From Rhizoclosmatium globosum (taxonomy: Eukaryota; Chytridiomycota; Chytridiomycetes; Chytridiales; Chytriomycetaceae): 64,000 nt of DNA. Positions 1 to 9,739 of this stretch are shown piece after piece. Both the position numbers and the translations under genes were made by a program. The notes beneath the pieces are model-generated. The model searched no databases. It saw nothing but the letters and a program-made list of their open reading frames with translations, and had not been told where the DNA came from. Position 1 is the first letter of the stretch; each line of letters begins with the position of its first letter. Location: the NCBI GenBank assembly GCA_002104985.1, contig MCGO01000079.1, positions 62,001 through 126,000 of the forward strand, written 5' to 3'.

Positions 1-942
1 CTGTAACCACAGATCAGCATTGATCCAGCCACAGCGAGAACACTTGATTTCGTAGACACTTCCAATGTGTGTTTTGAGCACAGAAACGACACTTTTCAAA
101 TCCACACAACACGCAATATTTCCAATAAATTCTTCGGCGAAAGCACCCCATTCTTCTGTAGTCACGTCTGCAAAGTTCACATACTTTGAGACCAGCTGCT
201 TCAAGTTGAAATCAGACTTGATTTCGGAACTCTCCCAATCACGACTCCAGCGCAGCAAGATGTTGAAAATATCGGCCGATGATACCCCATTATTCAATTT
301 CTTTGAAACTTGTTCCAAAAGAAGCTCAAGTGCGTCAGAATCCACTAGAGAGTGATGAAATGATGGGTCCTGAATAACTGCCTTCCAGTGAAGTGGAAAC
401 CATTCAACACAACCATCCACCAGAACATCGGCCTGCAAGAAACGCGCATTCATGAAGGTAGGAATAAAGTTAGAGGGGTTAAGACGAGATTCGCTCTCGC
501 TGCCCTTTTCAGGGTTCTCATAAATATGGCAGAGGACAAGGTGCATATCGAATGGAAACGGAGGGAGCACCTTCAGCACAATTGGTGAGCTGCTTGCGGC
601 AGATTCAGATTCCGAGCCAGACGACGCAATAAACTGGAAATGGGCAGCAAAGTACGAGTTGCGTTCAAGGTAACGTTTGTGCGCAAAGATCGGAACCCCG
701 TTTTGAAGAAGAAGAATTACGTCAGCGCCGGCCATTGTTCCAACGAGCGACGCAGCTTTTGGGCCTGCGAACAACGGCGCGTCGTCGTTCGATTCGGATG
801 CATTGAAACTCGGAAGTTGGATCACAAGTCCGAATTGAGAAGTGGTGGCTGTGTCCTTCGATGCGCTCAAACGGACTAGCGTTGGATCCCCGCTCGTGAC
901 AGGAACAGTGGGTAGTGCTGTGGTGACAGAGGGGTTTGGCAT
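1..942 (-). CDS. BTB/POZ protein, partial (3' end outside window)
   Basis: The frame is open from an ATG at 942 down to base 1, giving 314 codons with no stop, so the gene runs off the left edge. A variable head of about 60 residues is followed by a BTB core: GADVILLLQNG, then an aromatic-rich YLERNSYFAAHF stretch, then a helical segment resembling a BACK region (ILLRWSRDWE). Near the edge comes a CSRCGW (CxxC) motif that could bind zinc. The order matches three other minus-strand genes here (19441-20295, 20527-21522, 29950-30909). BTB proteins commonly act as substrate adaptors for CUL3 ubiquitin ligases; whether this one does is inference. The ATG was chosen because the head aligns with that of the 29950-30909 paralogue. 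No intron is needed in the visible part. Confidence 0.8.
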   Translation of the reverse strand, partial: MPNPSVTTALPTVPVTSGDPTLVRLSASKDTATTSQFGLVIQLPSFNASESNDDAPLFAGPKAASLVGTMAGADVILLLQNGVPIFAHKRYLERNSYFAAHFQFIASSGSESESAASSSPIVLKVLPPFPFDMHLVLCHIYENPEKGSESESRLNPSNFIPTFMNARFLQADVLVDGCVEWFPLHWKAVIQDPSFHHSLVDSDALELLLEQVSKKLNNGVSSADIFNILLRWSRDWESSEIKSDFNLKQLVSKYVNFADVTTEEWGAFAEEFIGNIACCVDLKSVVSVLKTHIGSVYEIKCSRCGWINADLWLQ

Positions 943-1003
943 ACCAACTTTCCTTTTTCTCTTGATTAAATAATAGGAAAGGAAGAGAAATTAATAGAGA
1001 AGG

Positions 1004-2304
1004 ATGCAAGAACCCTTTGAACAACTCATCATTGCCCTTGATGAAGATGATGCATCTGCGACCAAACTACCAGTTGAATCAACTCCCTTCATTCCACCCG
1101 AGATCTGGAAAGCCGGTGTGTCTCCAACGGGAAGCAGTCTGTTGATTTCGTCAGGTCTGTTTTCATCCCCGTTAAATCTTGAAAGTATCATTCGGCTTTC
1201 TAGTTGGGAGCACATGCCAAATACCGTTCTCAGCCCAACAGTAGTTCAGGCCAACGACATACTTCTCAAGGCAACGGATCTAATCAATCAAGTAGTCATT
1301 ACAAATGCAGTATCAACGGGTCACAAGGAATATGTTGAATATCTGTTGACTAAGTGGCAACAGCAACACAATTATACAAGCCTGAACATCCTCAGTACCC
1401 ATACTTTTCATAACGCGTTCTTGCGACGAGACTGGAATCTTGTAGAGCTTTTGATTGATGCCTGCCGTAGATGGGCTGAACAAGCAAACAAATCTGGAGA
1501 GGATTTGTGCATTTACTTGCTGGTCCTGAACCAGTAGACGAAAGCGACTTTGTTCCGGTTCCCTCTAGCGCTTCAGATGAATACTATTTCACAAGGATTC
1601 CTGAATTAGTCAACCTTGGAGTCTATCCAACGGATGTATTTACTCTCTCATTGGAAAGGATGGCAAGAATATCGACTGATGACGAGTTTGCTAAAACTGA
1701 GGAGTGTATGGAAAAATTGCTTGAGTTTGGGGCAGTTGTAACATCAAAAGTTTTGTACAATGCTACTTTGAATAGGTTGGACACCTCTAAATCTAGTCTA
1801 CGCTTCAAGTTTCTGTTGGACAAATTCGCATTGGATCCTCAATCTGAGTTTAAAGATTTTGGATACGTGATTGGACACACATGCCTCGAAGATATTCAAT
1901 TGATTCTCGCTAAAGGAATTCCTGTTACTGCTACAGTTCTTGGCGCACTATACGAGGATTTTTCTAACTTGGACCATCCAGTTGTCGGCGAGGTGCTGAG
2001 TGCAGTAAAACCAGGAAATCCACTGTTTAAGACATACATTGGTCAAATTACGGAAACTTTTCATAACGATCTCGACAATTATAATTATCACCGAACCAAG
2101 GCTTTCTTCGTTAAGTTGCAAGAGTATGGGTTTTGGGTGCCGCAGGAAGTATTGGATCAAGTGCAAGCTTCGGGAAATAAGCCTCTACTTCTTGGAATAC
2201 TGAAGATGGTGACGAAAGAGGAGATGCGAAACGTGATGCGTCGGAAGCAATTTCATGAGAAGATGATGATGAGGTCAAAACAATTTGGAAAGAAGAAGAA
2301 ATAA
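1004..2304 (+). pseudogene. F-box/ankyrin-like gene copy 1, internally deleted and frameshifted
   Basis: The opening residues (PFEQLI...STPFIPPEIW) match the intact copies at 2445-4490 and 4506-6509. Directly after PPEIW the sequence jumps to a point equivalent to about residue 278 of the intact copy 2 (GVSP...SSLLISSGLF). The F-box helices, the first ankyrin-like part and both introns are therefore missing. The frame starting at 1004 stops at 1537, while clear similarity continues to 2304 in another frame (YYFTRIPELVNLGVYP and onward). The frame change lies between about 1480 and 1537 and equals one missing base modulo three. No intron of normal size fits there. Read as a decayed or domain-less copy; the frameshift alone could be an assembly error. 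Confidence 0.7.
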
Positions 2305-2444
2305 ACCTTAACTAATCATGTTTGTAATTATTCGAACGAGGATTGCAAGTGATGGAACAGGATGCGGACTGGAAACTCTGCCACAACTGAAAACAAAAGA
2401 CGAAACACACTCTGATCAACTGTCAAAAAGATTGCGGGAACAGA

Positions 2445-4490
2445 ATGCTGTCACAACCGTTCGAACAACTCATTCTCAGCATCGATGATGAGATTGAGGA
2501 CAGTTTCATTCCCCCAGAGAGCACGCCATACCTCCCACCCGAGATTTGGTCTCGTATCTTCGTTATGGCATTCGGAAACATGAGGCAGCTTTCTCGGATC
2601 TCTCGCCTGTGCAAGTCCGTGTACCTTTACTGCTGGTTATCCCCAGCTGCTAAAGCAAACTTCTACTTTGAATGCTATGGGAAGCGACAAGCAATCTTCA
2701 TGGCCTTCGCCACAAAGTGTTATCGAGTGCCACAGTTTCGCGAGATCCTAGCAATAATGATTCAAAGAGGGGCAAAGTACTCCTGCTTGGATCGTGCTCA
2801 AAGCTGTCCTTTGCTTCAGTTTATGAAACATTCCGATGCTGTTGATTACATCAAACTCTTTTACTCGTGCAATCCACATATTTCAGATGAGCATGTGAGA
2901 TATTCGCTGCGGAATGCTGGAAAGTGCGGCAGGTTGGACCTGAGTAAGTTTCAATTTGGATTCTCTCAATCACTAAATAACTCGCGCAACAGTCTGTGCT
3001 TTGTTACAAGAAGATCCTACAACCATTACACCAGCAAAACTGTCTACTAGACTTCGAGAGAAAGGGGTTGAGTTTGATATAAAGCAGGTGCGACTTAAAT
3101 ATTTCGCAGTAATTTTAGTAATTTGCAAGTTTAGTTGATGCTCGATAATCACACCGAACTGGTTATGCTTCTTGTTTCTAGCAACGCGACTCGTTTTTCG
3201 GCCTTGACGGTTGCATTCGCCATTAAAAAAGGTTACTTGACGGTAGCACAGGAAATGATTTCTCGCCACTTAGACCCACCCATAAAGACTTTGAATGAGG
3301 ATGATTCAGACGATGTATGGCGAGCACTTGACCTCACAGAGCCAAATCAAGTCGAAACAGCGCTTTCTATTGGCGTGTCGCCTACTCCAAACAGTGTATT
3401 AATTTCGTCAGGACTTTTTGGAACACGACAGCATATTTACAGTGTCAGAAGACTTCAGAACTGGGATCACATTCGTGCGCCCGCACCAACGTTGAGTGGG
3501 AACGCCTATCATATCAACAATCTTCTTCTCAAGAACACAAACCTTCTCAATAAGTCAGTTCTTGCAAATGCCGTGTCAACGGGTCACAAGGAGTATGTCG
3601 AATATCTGCTGCTGAAATGGAAAGAGCAAGAAAATTACCAATCTGTGAACATCATTAGCACGAACGCTATTCACAACGCTTTCATGTGGCGGGATTGGGA
3701 TTTTGTAGAGACGCTCCTGAATGAATGCTGCCGATGGTCCGGTGAAGTCGGAAATTATCTCATTGCCCAACCCGATGAAGATGATGGAGTTGAAGTTCCG
3801 TTTCCTATGACTGCTGATGACAGCTTCTACTTTGAGAATATTTCTCGTCTTGTCGAAGTTGAAGTGTATTCTGACGATATCTATACACTGTCGCTTGAAG
3901 CTATTGCAGCTGAATGCAGTGAAGAGAATGAATTTCCGACAGTTATGGCAGCCATAGAAAAGCTTATTTCCCTCGGTGCTGTTGTTACATCCCGGGTGAT
4001 CTACAGGGCGACATGGAATAGATCTGATAGTTCCAAGCCAACGCTACGTTTTAAATATCTGTTGGATAAGTTTGAAGTCAATTCACGAGATGGATTCCCC
4101 GACTTTGCAAGCATTTTGAGTGATCATTGTTACGAAGATGTACAACTGATTCTGGCGAAAGGAGCTATTGTAACTGAGGAAGTTCTTGAAGCAGTATTTC
4201 GTTGCTATCTGTATTCGTTGGATTCCCCTATTGTCGATGCCGTATTAGGTGCTGTACAACCAGGAAATCCACTTCGAGAAAGCTTTATGAGCTATTTAGC
4301 AGACAATTTTGGTTTTGATTTCGATGGATACGATTTAGAATATGCCGAAGCCATGTTCACCAAGTTCCGAGATTTTGGTTTCAGTACGACCCGTGAAGTC
4401 GTTAGCCGTGTCATTGCTTCTGGTAATCAGCAGAACTTTGCAAGACTTCTCCAAACCCTGACAATAGCTAACAAGGAAAGCAGACAATAA
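2445..4490 (+). CDS. F-box-like protein with degenerate ankyrin-type repeats (copy 2, intact)
   Basis: Exons 2445-2943, 2993-3087 and 3135-4490 give 649 residues. Introns of 49 and 47 nt have GTAAGT and GTGCGA donors and CAG/TAG acceptors. Residues about 30-70 read LPPEIWSRIF...LSRISRLCKSVY, the usual layout of an F-box (a Skp1-binding helical motif). The rest is helical pairs with the periodic pattern A..G..EYV.YLL seen in degenerate ankyrin repeats (for example AVSTGHKEYVEYLL), normally a protein-binding surface. F-box proteins recruit targets to SCF ubiquitin ligases, so a substrate-adaptor role is inferred. The next gene, copy 3, converges on it with only 15 bp between stop codons. Its first intron is absent at the same site in copy 3. 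The exact ankyrin assignment is by eye. Confidence 0.75.
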
Positions 4491-4505
4491 AAGAATGTAG
4501 AACGT

Positions 4506-6509
4506 TTATTGCACCATTTTCCCCAATAACTTTGCGAACACAGGTTTCCCAGAAGTTAGAGCTCGATCAACAACGTCCTGTGTTGTTTCAAATCGATATT
4601 CTTGGAGAAGGCTGAAAAAAGATTCCACACATTTTTCGTCAGACTCATACAAATCGATGCTTTCCATGGTCTCCAGATAATCCAAGAATGTATGTTGAAG
4701 CAAATTGCCTGGTTCGACAGCTTTCAGAAGTATGTGGGCCAGCGGTTCCACGGGAGAAAATCGAAAGAATAGGAAGTACAAATTCAGCAGAACGACTTGA
4801 GTAACAGGAACACCCTTTCGAAGAATCATTTCGATAATCTCTTTGCTTCCATCATTGGCGTACAAAATCACTTCTGGAAAGTGAACAAACCCGATATTAC
4901 GTTCCAATTCAAATCTCTCCCAAAGGAATTTGAAACTAGATGATGCGCCCATTCCAGCATCTCCTTGTGTCGGTTGTGACGAGTTTATTACGGCCTTTGA
5001 AGTGATTTTTGCTCCTAATGAGAACAATTTTTCCATACAAGTACGAGCTTCCGGCCAGTGAGACTCCTCATGAAAGCGGAGGGCAATTTCTTCCAACGCG
5101 AAAGTGTAGATGGTTTCGGGGAATACATTTAGCTTCACAAGTATAGGAACTTTTGTAAAGAAGAAGAGATCGTCGAGAGTCATTGGAGAGACTATAATAT
5201 TGGGGACATCTTCTGAATCAGCAAGATTGAGTGCCTCCGTGAAGGGTTGGCCGGAAACTTCAGCCCATTTCCGACAAGCGGATATCAATATTTCTACCAG
5301 CTCCCAGTTGCGCCACATAAAGGCATTGCAGAATGTGTAAGAACATATTATGTTGGTCTCCAAGTAATTATCTTGATTGCTCCATTTTTCGAGAAGGTAT
5401 TGAACATACTCTTTGGCTCCAGTGTAAACGGCGTTGACAAGAATCATTTGGTTGATGAGAAATCCAGCTCTGACAAATAAGTCGGCAAAGAGAAGGCTAT
5501 CGTGTTTCAACGCGATTTTGGGGTTTTCCAAATGATCCCAACTTTGACGCACCATCAAATTCTCGAAATAGACATATTGGAACAAGCCAGAAGAAGATAA
5601 GAAGCTGTTATATGTTGGTGCTACTCCCAGTGAAAGAGCAACTTCGACGTGAGTTAAGTTCTTGTAACCGAGTTCATACCACACACGATTGGAATCATGT
5701 TGGCTTAGTTGGGTGGAATGATAGTCCAGTCGTGCATTTACAATTTCCCTTGCTGCTTCCAAATATTCCATCTTGATGGCATATGCAACTGCGTCTGCAG
5801 AGAAATTACTCGATTTACCAGATGCAAGAAAAAAGAATAGTTCTCTGTGATTTCTTGCAATCAACTATTTGGAAATGTAAGCACGGACGAAGGCAGTACA
5901 TAATTAACTCACTTGTTTCAAATCATATTCAACTCCTTTTTCCTCAAGATGTGCATTCAGAGTTGATGGTTTAACAGATGCTGGATTTTCTTGCAACAAG
6001 GCACAAACGAGATCCAACCGCCCATTCTTTACAGCAAGGCCCAAAGCATACCGCATGTGGTCTTCGGAAATATGAGGGTCGCATGAATAAAACAACTGGA
6101 TGTATTCAACGGCGTCAGGAAGTTTCATCAGCTGAAGTAAAGGACATGCTTTTCCGAATTGATCTAAACAAGAGAATCCCCCTCCGTTGTTAATCATTAT
6201 CGTCAGTATCTCACGAAACTGGGGGCTTCGCCAACAGTTTGTGACATGCAACATGAAGATAGCCTGTCGTTTCCCGTAACATTCAAAGTAAAAGTTTGCC
6301 TTTGCAGCTGGGGACAGCCAGCAGTAAAGATACACGGACTTGCATAGGCGAGAGATCCGAGAGAGCTGCCTCATGCTTCCGAATGTCATCACAAAGATAC
6401 GAGACCAAATCTCTGGTGGTAAATACGGTGTGCTTTCTGGTTGTGGAATGGTATTGGCTTGAATCTCATCATCGATGCTCAACAGTAGCTGTTCAAATGG
6501 CTGCTGCAT
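4506..6509 (-). CDS. F-box-like protein with degenerate ankyrin-type repeats (copy 3, intact)
   Basis: Exons are complement 6509-5913 and 5864-4506, joined across a 48-nt intron (GTGAGT...AATAG), giving 651 residues. The sequence is collinear with copy 2: PFEQLLLSIDDEI head, F-box-like LPPEIWSRIFVMTF...LSRISRLCK at residues 30-70, then ankyrin-like helical repeats to the C terminus. It has only the second of the two introns found in copy 2; at the first site the exon reads straight through GRLDLVCALLQ. It is convergent with copy 2 and divergent from copy 4, with about 94 bp between the two start codons, so any promoter must be very compact. Probable SCF-type adaptor by family; function and target unknown. 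Confidence 0.75.
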
Positions 6510-6603
6510 GGTGATGGTTGTGTTTTGACGAAAGAAAACGTGGCTGAGTTCTTAAGTCCGATCTCCCTTCATTTTATTCAAAAAGAACTGTCGCCACAAA
6601 AGA

Positions 6604-8102
6604 ATGTCTCAAAATCAACCTTTCGAGCAACTCATTCTCAGCATTGATGCCGAGATCGAAGCGAGTACAATACCTCCACCAGAGAGCACGCCGTACCTAC
6701 CCCCTGAAATTTGGTCTCACTTGTCTATTTTCTAACTGCGGGAAATGCTGTCGAGTTTTCACCCCACACAATTGCACTTGCGATTGGGAATGGCCACCTC
6801 GATATCGCAAAGACAATGATTGACGCAAGAGTCCAAAGCTACGAAACAGATGATGGTCTTGACAGAATAGATTCTGGGCATACGTGGTATGCAATTTGGA
6901 GCGCATTGGGTTTTACAGACATCAGAGCTGTCGAATCAGCCCTTGTCTTGGGTGTCCAACCACTTGCCAGCGCAATGCAATATTCTTCTGGCGTGGTATC
7001 CCATTGTAATGACTTCGTTTGTGTAAACTTTGATACATGGGATCATTTGAACGAAGTCCCCAAAGCCTTGAATCCCCTTGCTTTTGAAATTATGGATCTG
7101 TTTCTGAATGCTGGCTGCCCATTTACCCAACACACAATCATCAACGTTGCATCAAGCGGTAACGCAGAATATCTCAAACATGTTCTTGATATATGGACTC
7201 AACGTGCCGATTATTTGGATGTCAATCTCATAAACCCTATTGCGGTTCACAACGCTTTCATGTGGCGTAACTGGGAACTCGTCGAAATCCTACTTGCATC
7301 TTGTCGAACATGGTTGGAACTGAATAACCTGCAATATGATGTTAACGCGATACCCTTGGGTGAACCAGATTCTCATATGAACGATATTGAAATATTCGAA
7401 GCTCACACGCCTTTCCCTATGCATCCAAATGACACGTACTATTTTGAAAAAGTGCCTCTCCTTGTGAAACTTGGCGTATATTCTGAACCGGTTTACTCCA
7501 AAGCTCTTGAGGAAATTGCGTTCTACTCTCAAAATTGGGAGTTAGAACGCAGTATTGGATGCATGAACGACCTTCTCAATGCTGGCGCTACCGTAACTTC
7601 GGAATGTTTGTACAATGCAACAGTTGACGGGGCTACTTGGGAACTTCCTACTCCCCGATTTAAACATCTCTTAAAATACTATAAATTCGATCCCGAAGTT
7701 GGATGGGACTGTTTCGACGCTGTGGCGGCCGCAGCTCAACGCGAGTCTGTGTCAGAAACAGTTCATCTACTTTTGGAAAAGGGTGTTCCTGTTACTATGA
7801 ACGTACTCTTGCACACTTTTCGGAACGAATTTTCGTCTTCGCCAACTGAAGCACTGTTGTCATTGTTTAGAGCTGTACAGCCAGGGGATTCAAAACAAGT
7901 GAGCTTCTTCGAGGAGCTTGAAACTTTTTTGGATTTTGATCTTGGGGAAAGCGGCGCACCCTTTTACCAAGAATTATTTCTCGAGATTCGTGCAATGGGA
8001 TTTAGAACTACCGAAAACGTTGTTGTTCAAGCTGAGAGTAAGAACAAGCCCATTCTTTCAGCGCTGTTAAAAACTATGATTGAAAACAACAAACATGAAT
8101 GA
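6604..8102 (+). pseudogene. F-box/ankyrin-like gene copy 4, F-box region deleted and out of frame
   Basis: An ATG at 6604 starts the same head as the intact copies (PFEQLILSIDAEIE...PYLPPEIW), but the frame ends after 43 codons. From about 6717 another frame carries the ankyrin-like body (LVYFLTAGNAVEFSPHTIAL onward) to a stop at 8102. Compared with copy 2 the missing piece runs from PPEIWS to the start of the third exon, so the F-box and both introns are gone and the junction shifts the frame. The body is otherwise open for about 460 codons, which suggests a recent event or that an internal start is used. Copy 1 is broken at almost the same codon but resumes at a different place, so the two deletions are probably independent. 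Confidence 0.7.
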
Positions 8103-8296
8103 TGAGTATTCTTAAATTAGTTTCTGCTTCATAAGTTGTTTTCTATGAAATCTTTATCAACTTATCCATTCATCTGACTTGCATGGGTCATTCAACTCAT
8201 CTCCGCCCCGCCTCCCGCAGCTGCGACCCCTTGCACAAAACTTTCAAAAAAAAATTGGTGTATACAGTTCACTAGCCCCATAAGCTTGGGCTATCC

Positions 8297-8545
8297 ATGT
8301 TTTCTTCACAAGCTGTCGTTGTTGGATTTCTGGTTGCTGTTCAGTCACACGCATTTCCATTGAATTCCGGAGAAGCCGCAGCACCATATGGGTGTAATCA
8401 CATTGCGTCTAGATCTATCAACAATAATTCAAAGGCTGTGATAGGCGTGATTATCACGTTTATTTCATTGTGTGTGATTGGAGTAATTGCCTTCTTTGCA
8501 AGTGGCTACTGCAGATGCTGTCGACGAAACAAAGTAGTGGAATAA
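8297..8545 (+). CDS. Small secreted or single-pass membrane protein (82 aa)
   Basis: The single-exon frame begins with a short hydrophobic signal-like stretch (VVVGFLVAVQSHAFP, likely cut near Ala), continues through about 30 polar residues, and has one strong membrane segment (VIGVIITFISLCVIGVIAFF). It ends in a short cytosolic tail with clustered cysteines and arginines (CRCCRRNK). The layout, extracellular N terminus with a positive cytosolic tail, fits a type I single-pass protein, and the CxCC next to the membrane could be palmitoylated. An AATAAA lies just after the stop. It sits between the decayed F-box copy 4 and the dehydrogenase gene. No family recognised; support is composition and topology only. 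Confidence 0.5.
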   Translation: MFSSQAVVVGFLVAVQSHAFPLNSGEAAAPYGCNHIASRSINNNSKAVIGVIITFISLCVIGVIAFFASGYCRCCRRNKVVE

Positions 8546-8597
8546 GAAAAGCAATAAATGCATGAATATTGTCTGAATTTAAGTTTCTACCAAAAAG

Positions 8598-9676
8598 ATG
8601 GTCTACTCAGTTTCCAACAAAGTCGCATTTGTAACAGGTGGCGGCAGTGGCTTTGGCGAGTTGGTTTCGCAGCGACTCGCATCGAAAGGCGCATTAGTCA
8701 TCGTATGTGACATTGTTGTTGAAAAGGGGCGACGCGTGGCGGAAGGGCTTGGCGACCGCGGCTTCTTTGTCGCGGCCGATGTTTCGGTGCGTATCCTTCT
8801 GGGCAGCGACAAACGCTAAAAACTTTCTCTGCTTTGAACAGGATCAGAAGAGTTTGGCGGCCGCGTTTGAAGAGGGTGTGAAGAAGTGGGGCCGGGTGGA
8901 TGTGAGTACTCGTGGCCTCAGTTACATTTCAAACCTACATAATAATGAAACTGTTTCACGCAGATTATGGTCAATAATGCGGGAATTGTCGAGCCCCCTA
9001 ATGGATTTGTGTCGGACTCGGAAGCTGATTGGAAGCTGGTCATGGACGTTGACTTGTACTGTGCGTTTGTGTGCCACCGCTGTATCTCCAGTCGACTGAT
9101 TTGGTAAACACAGCCGTTATTCACGGAACGCAACTCGCACTCAATCAGTTCCGCAAGCAAACTCCTCATGGCGGTATCATCATCAATGTTGCTTCAATGG
9201 CTGGTTTCTTGCCTGATATCAGTATGCCAATCTATGCAACTGGTAAGGTCAAGTTAATCTATCATGGAATTCGATTTAATACGATATGCTCTGGTTTAAA
9301 TAGCAAAGGCTGGAGTGGTCATGCTCACCCGTTCCCTCGGTGGAAAACTCGTCAAGACACAGAACGTTCGTGTTGTCGGAATCGCCCCTACTTTTGCAAT
9401 GACGAACATGGGCAAGTTCGCCTTGGCTAATCCAGGTAAGTTTGAAACGTTATCATCATCAACGCTCAAAATGTGACAATAGTGACCAAGAAGTATGTGG
9501 AAGCTTCGAGTGTCCCCGTTTCTCTTGTCATTGATGCTTTTATGAGAGCAATTGAAGATGAGTCTCTTGCTGGCGATATTCTTCGCGTCACAAGTCAAAA
9601 GGGAATTGATGTTCTTCCAAGAAGGGACTTGGCGCAAGTCACCTTGGCTCCATTGAAGAAGGAATCAAAGATTTAA
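8598..9676 (+). CDS. Short-chain dehydrogenase/reductase (classical SDR)
   Basis: Six exons (8598-8786, 8842-8901, 8964-9060, 9114-9242, 9304-9435, 9483-9676) total 801 nt and give 266 residues, normal for a classical SDR. Cofactor motif TGGGSGFG is near residue 14, NNAG follows at the third exon, the catalytic serine is in NVASMAG and the active-site pair lies in YATAK (YxxxK), split by an intron and restored on splicing. These proteins oxidise or reduce alcohols and ketones with NAD(H) or NADP(H). The N-terminal half (CDI after the second strand) favours NAD, by family rule only. The overall pattern is closest to 15-hydroxyprostaglandin-dehydrogenase-like SDRs, but the substrate cannot be read from sequence. 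Confidence 0.85.
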
Positions 9677-9739
9677 AATCCATAAAGATGATTTCTTATG
9701 CACTTTGAATTTCACAACTTGAAAACGGAATCGGCGTAA

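Noticed and set aside
1507..1537. Possible 31-nt intron joining the two frames of F-box copy 1
   Set aside because: GT and AG ends exist, but the length is below any intron seen here; a base deletion explains it better.
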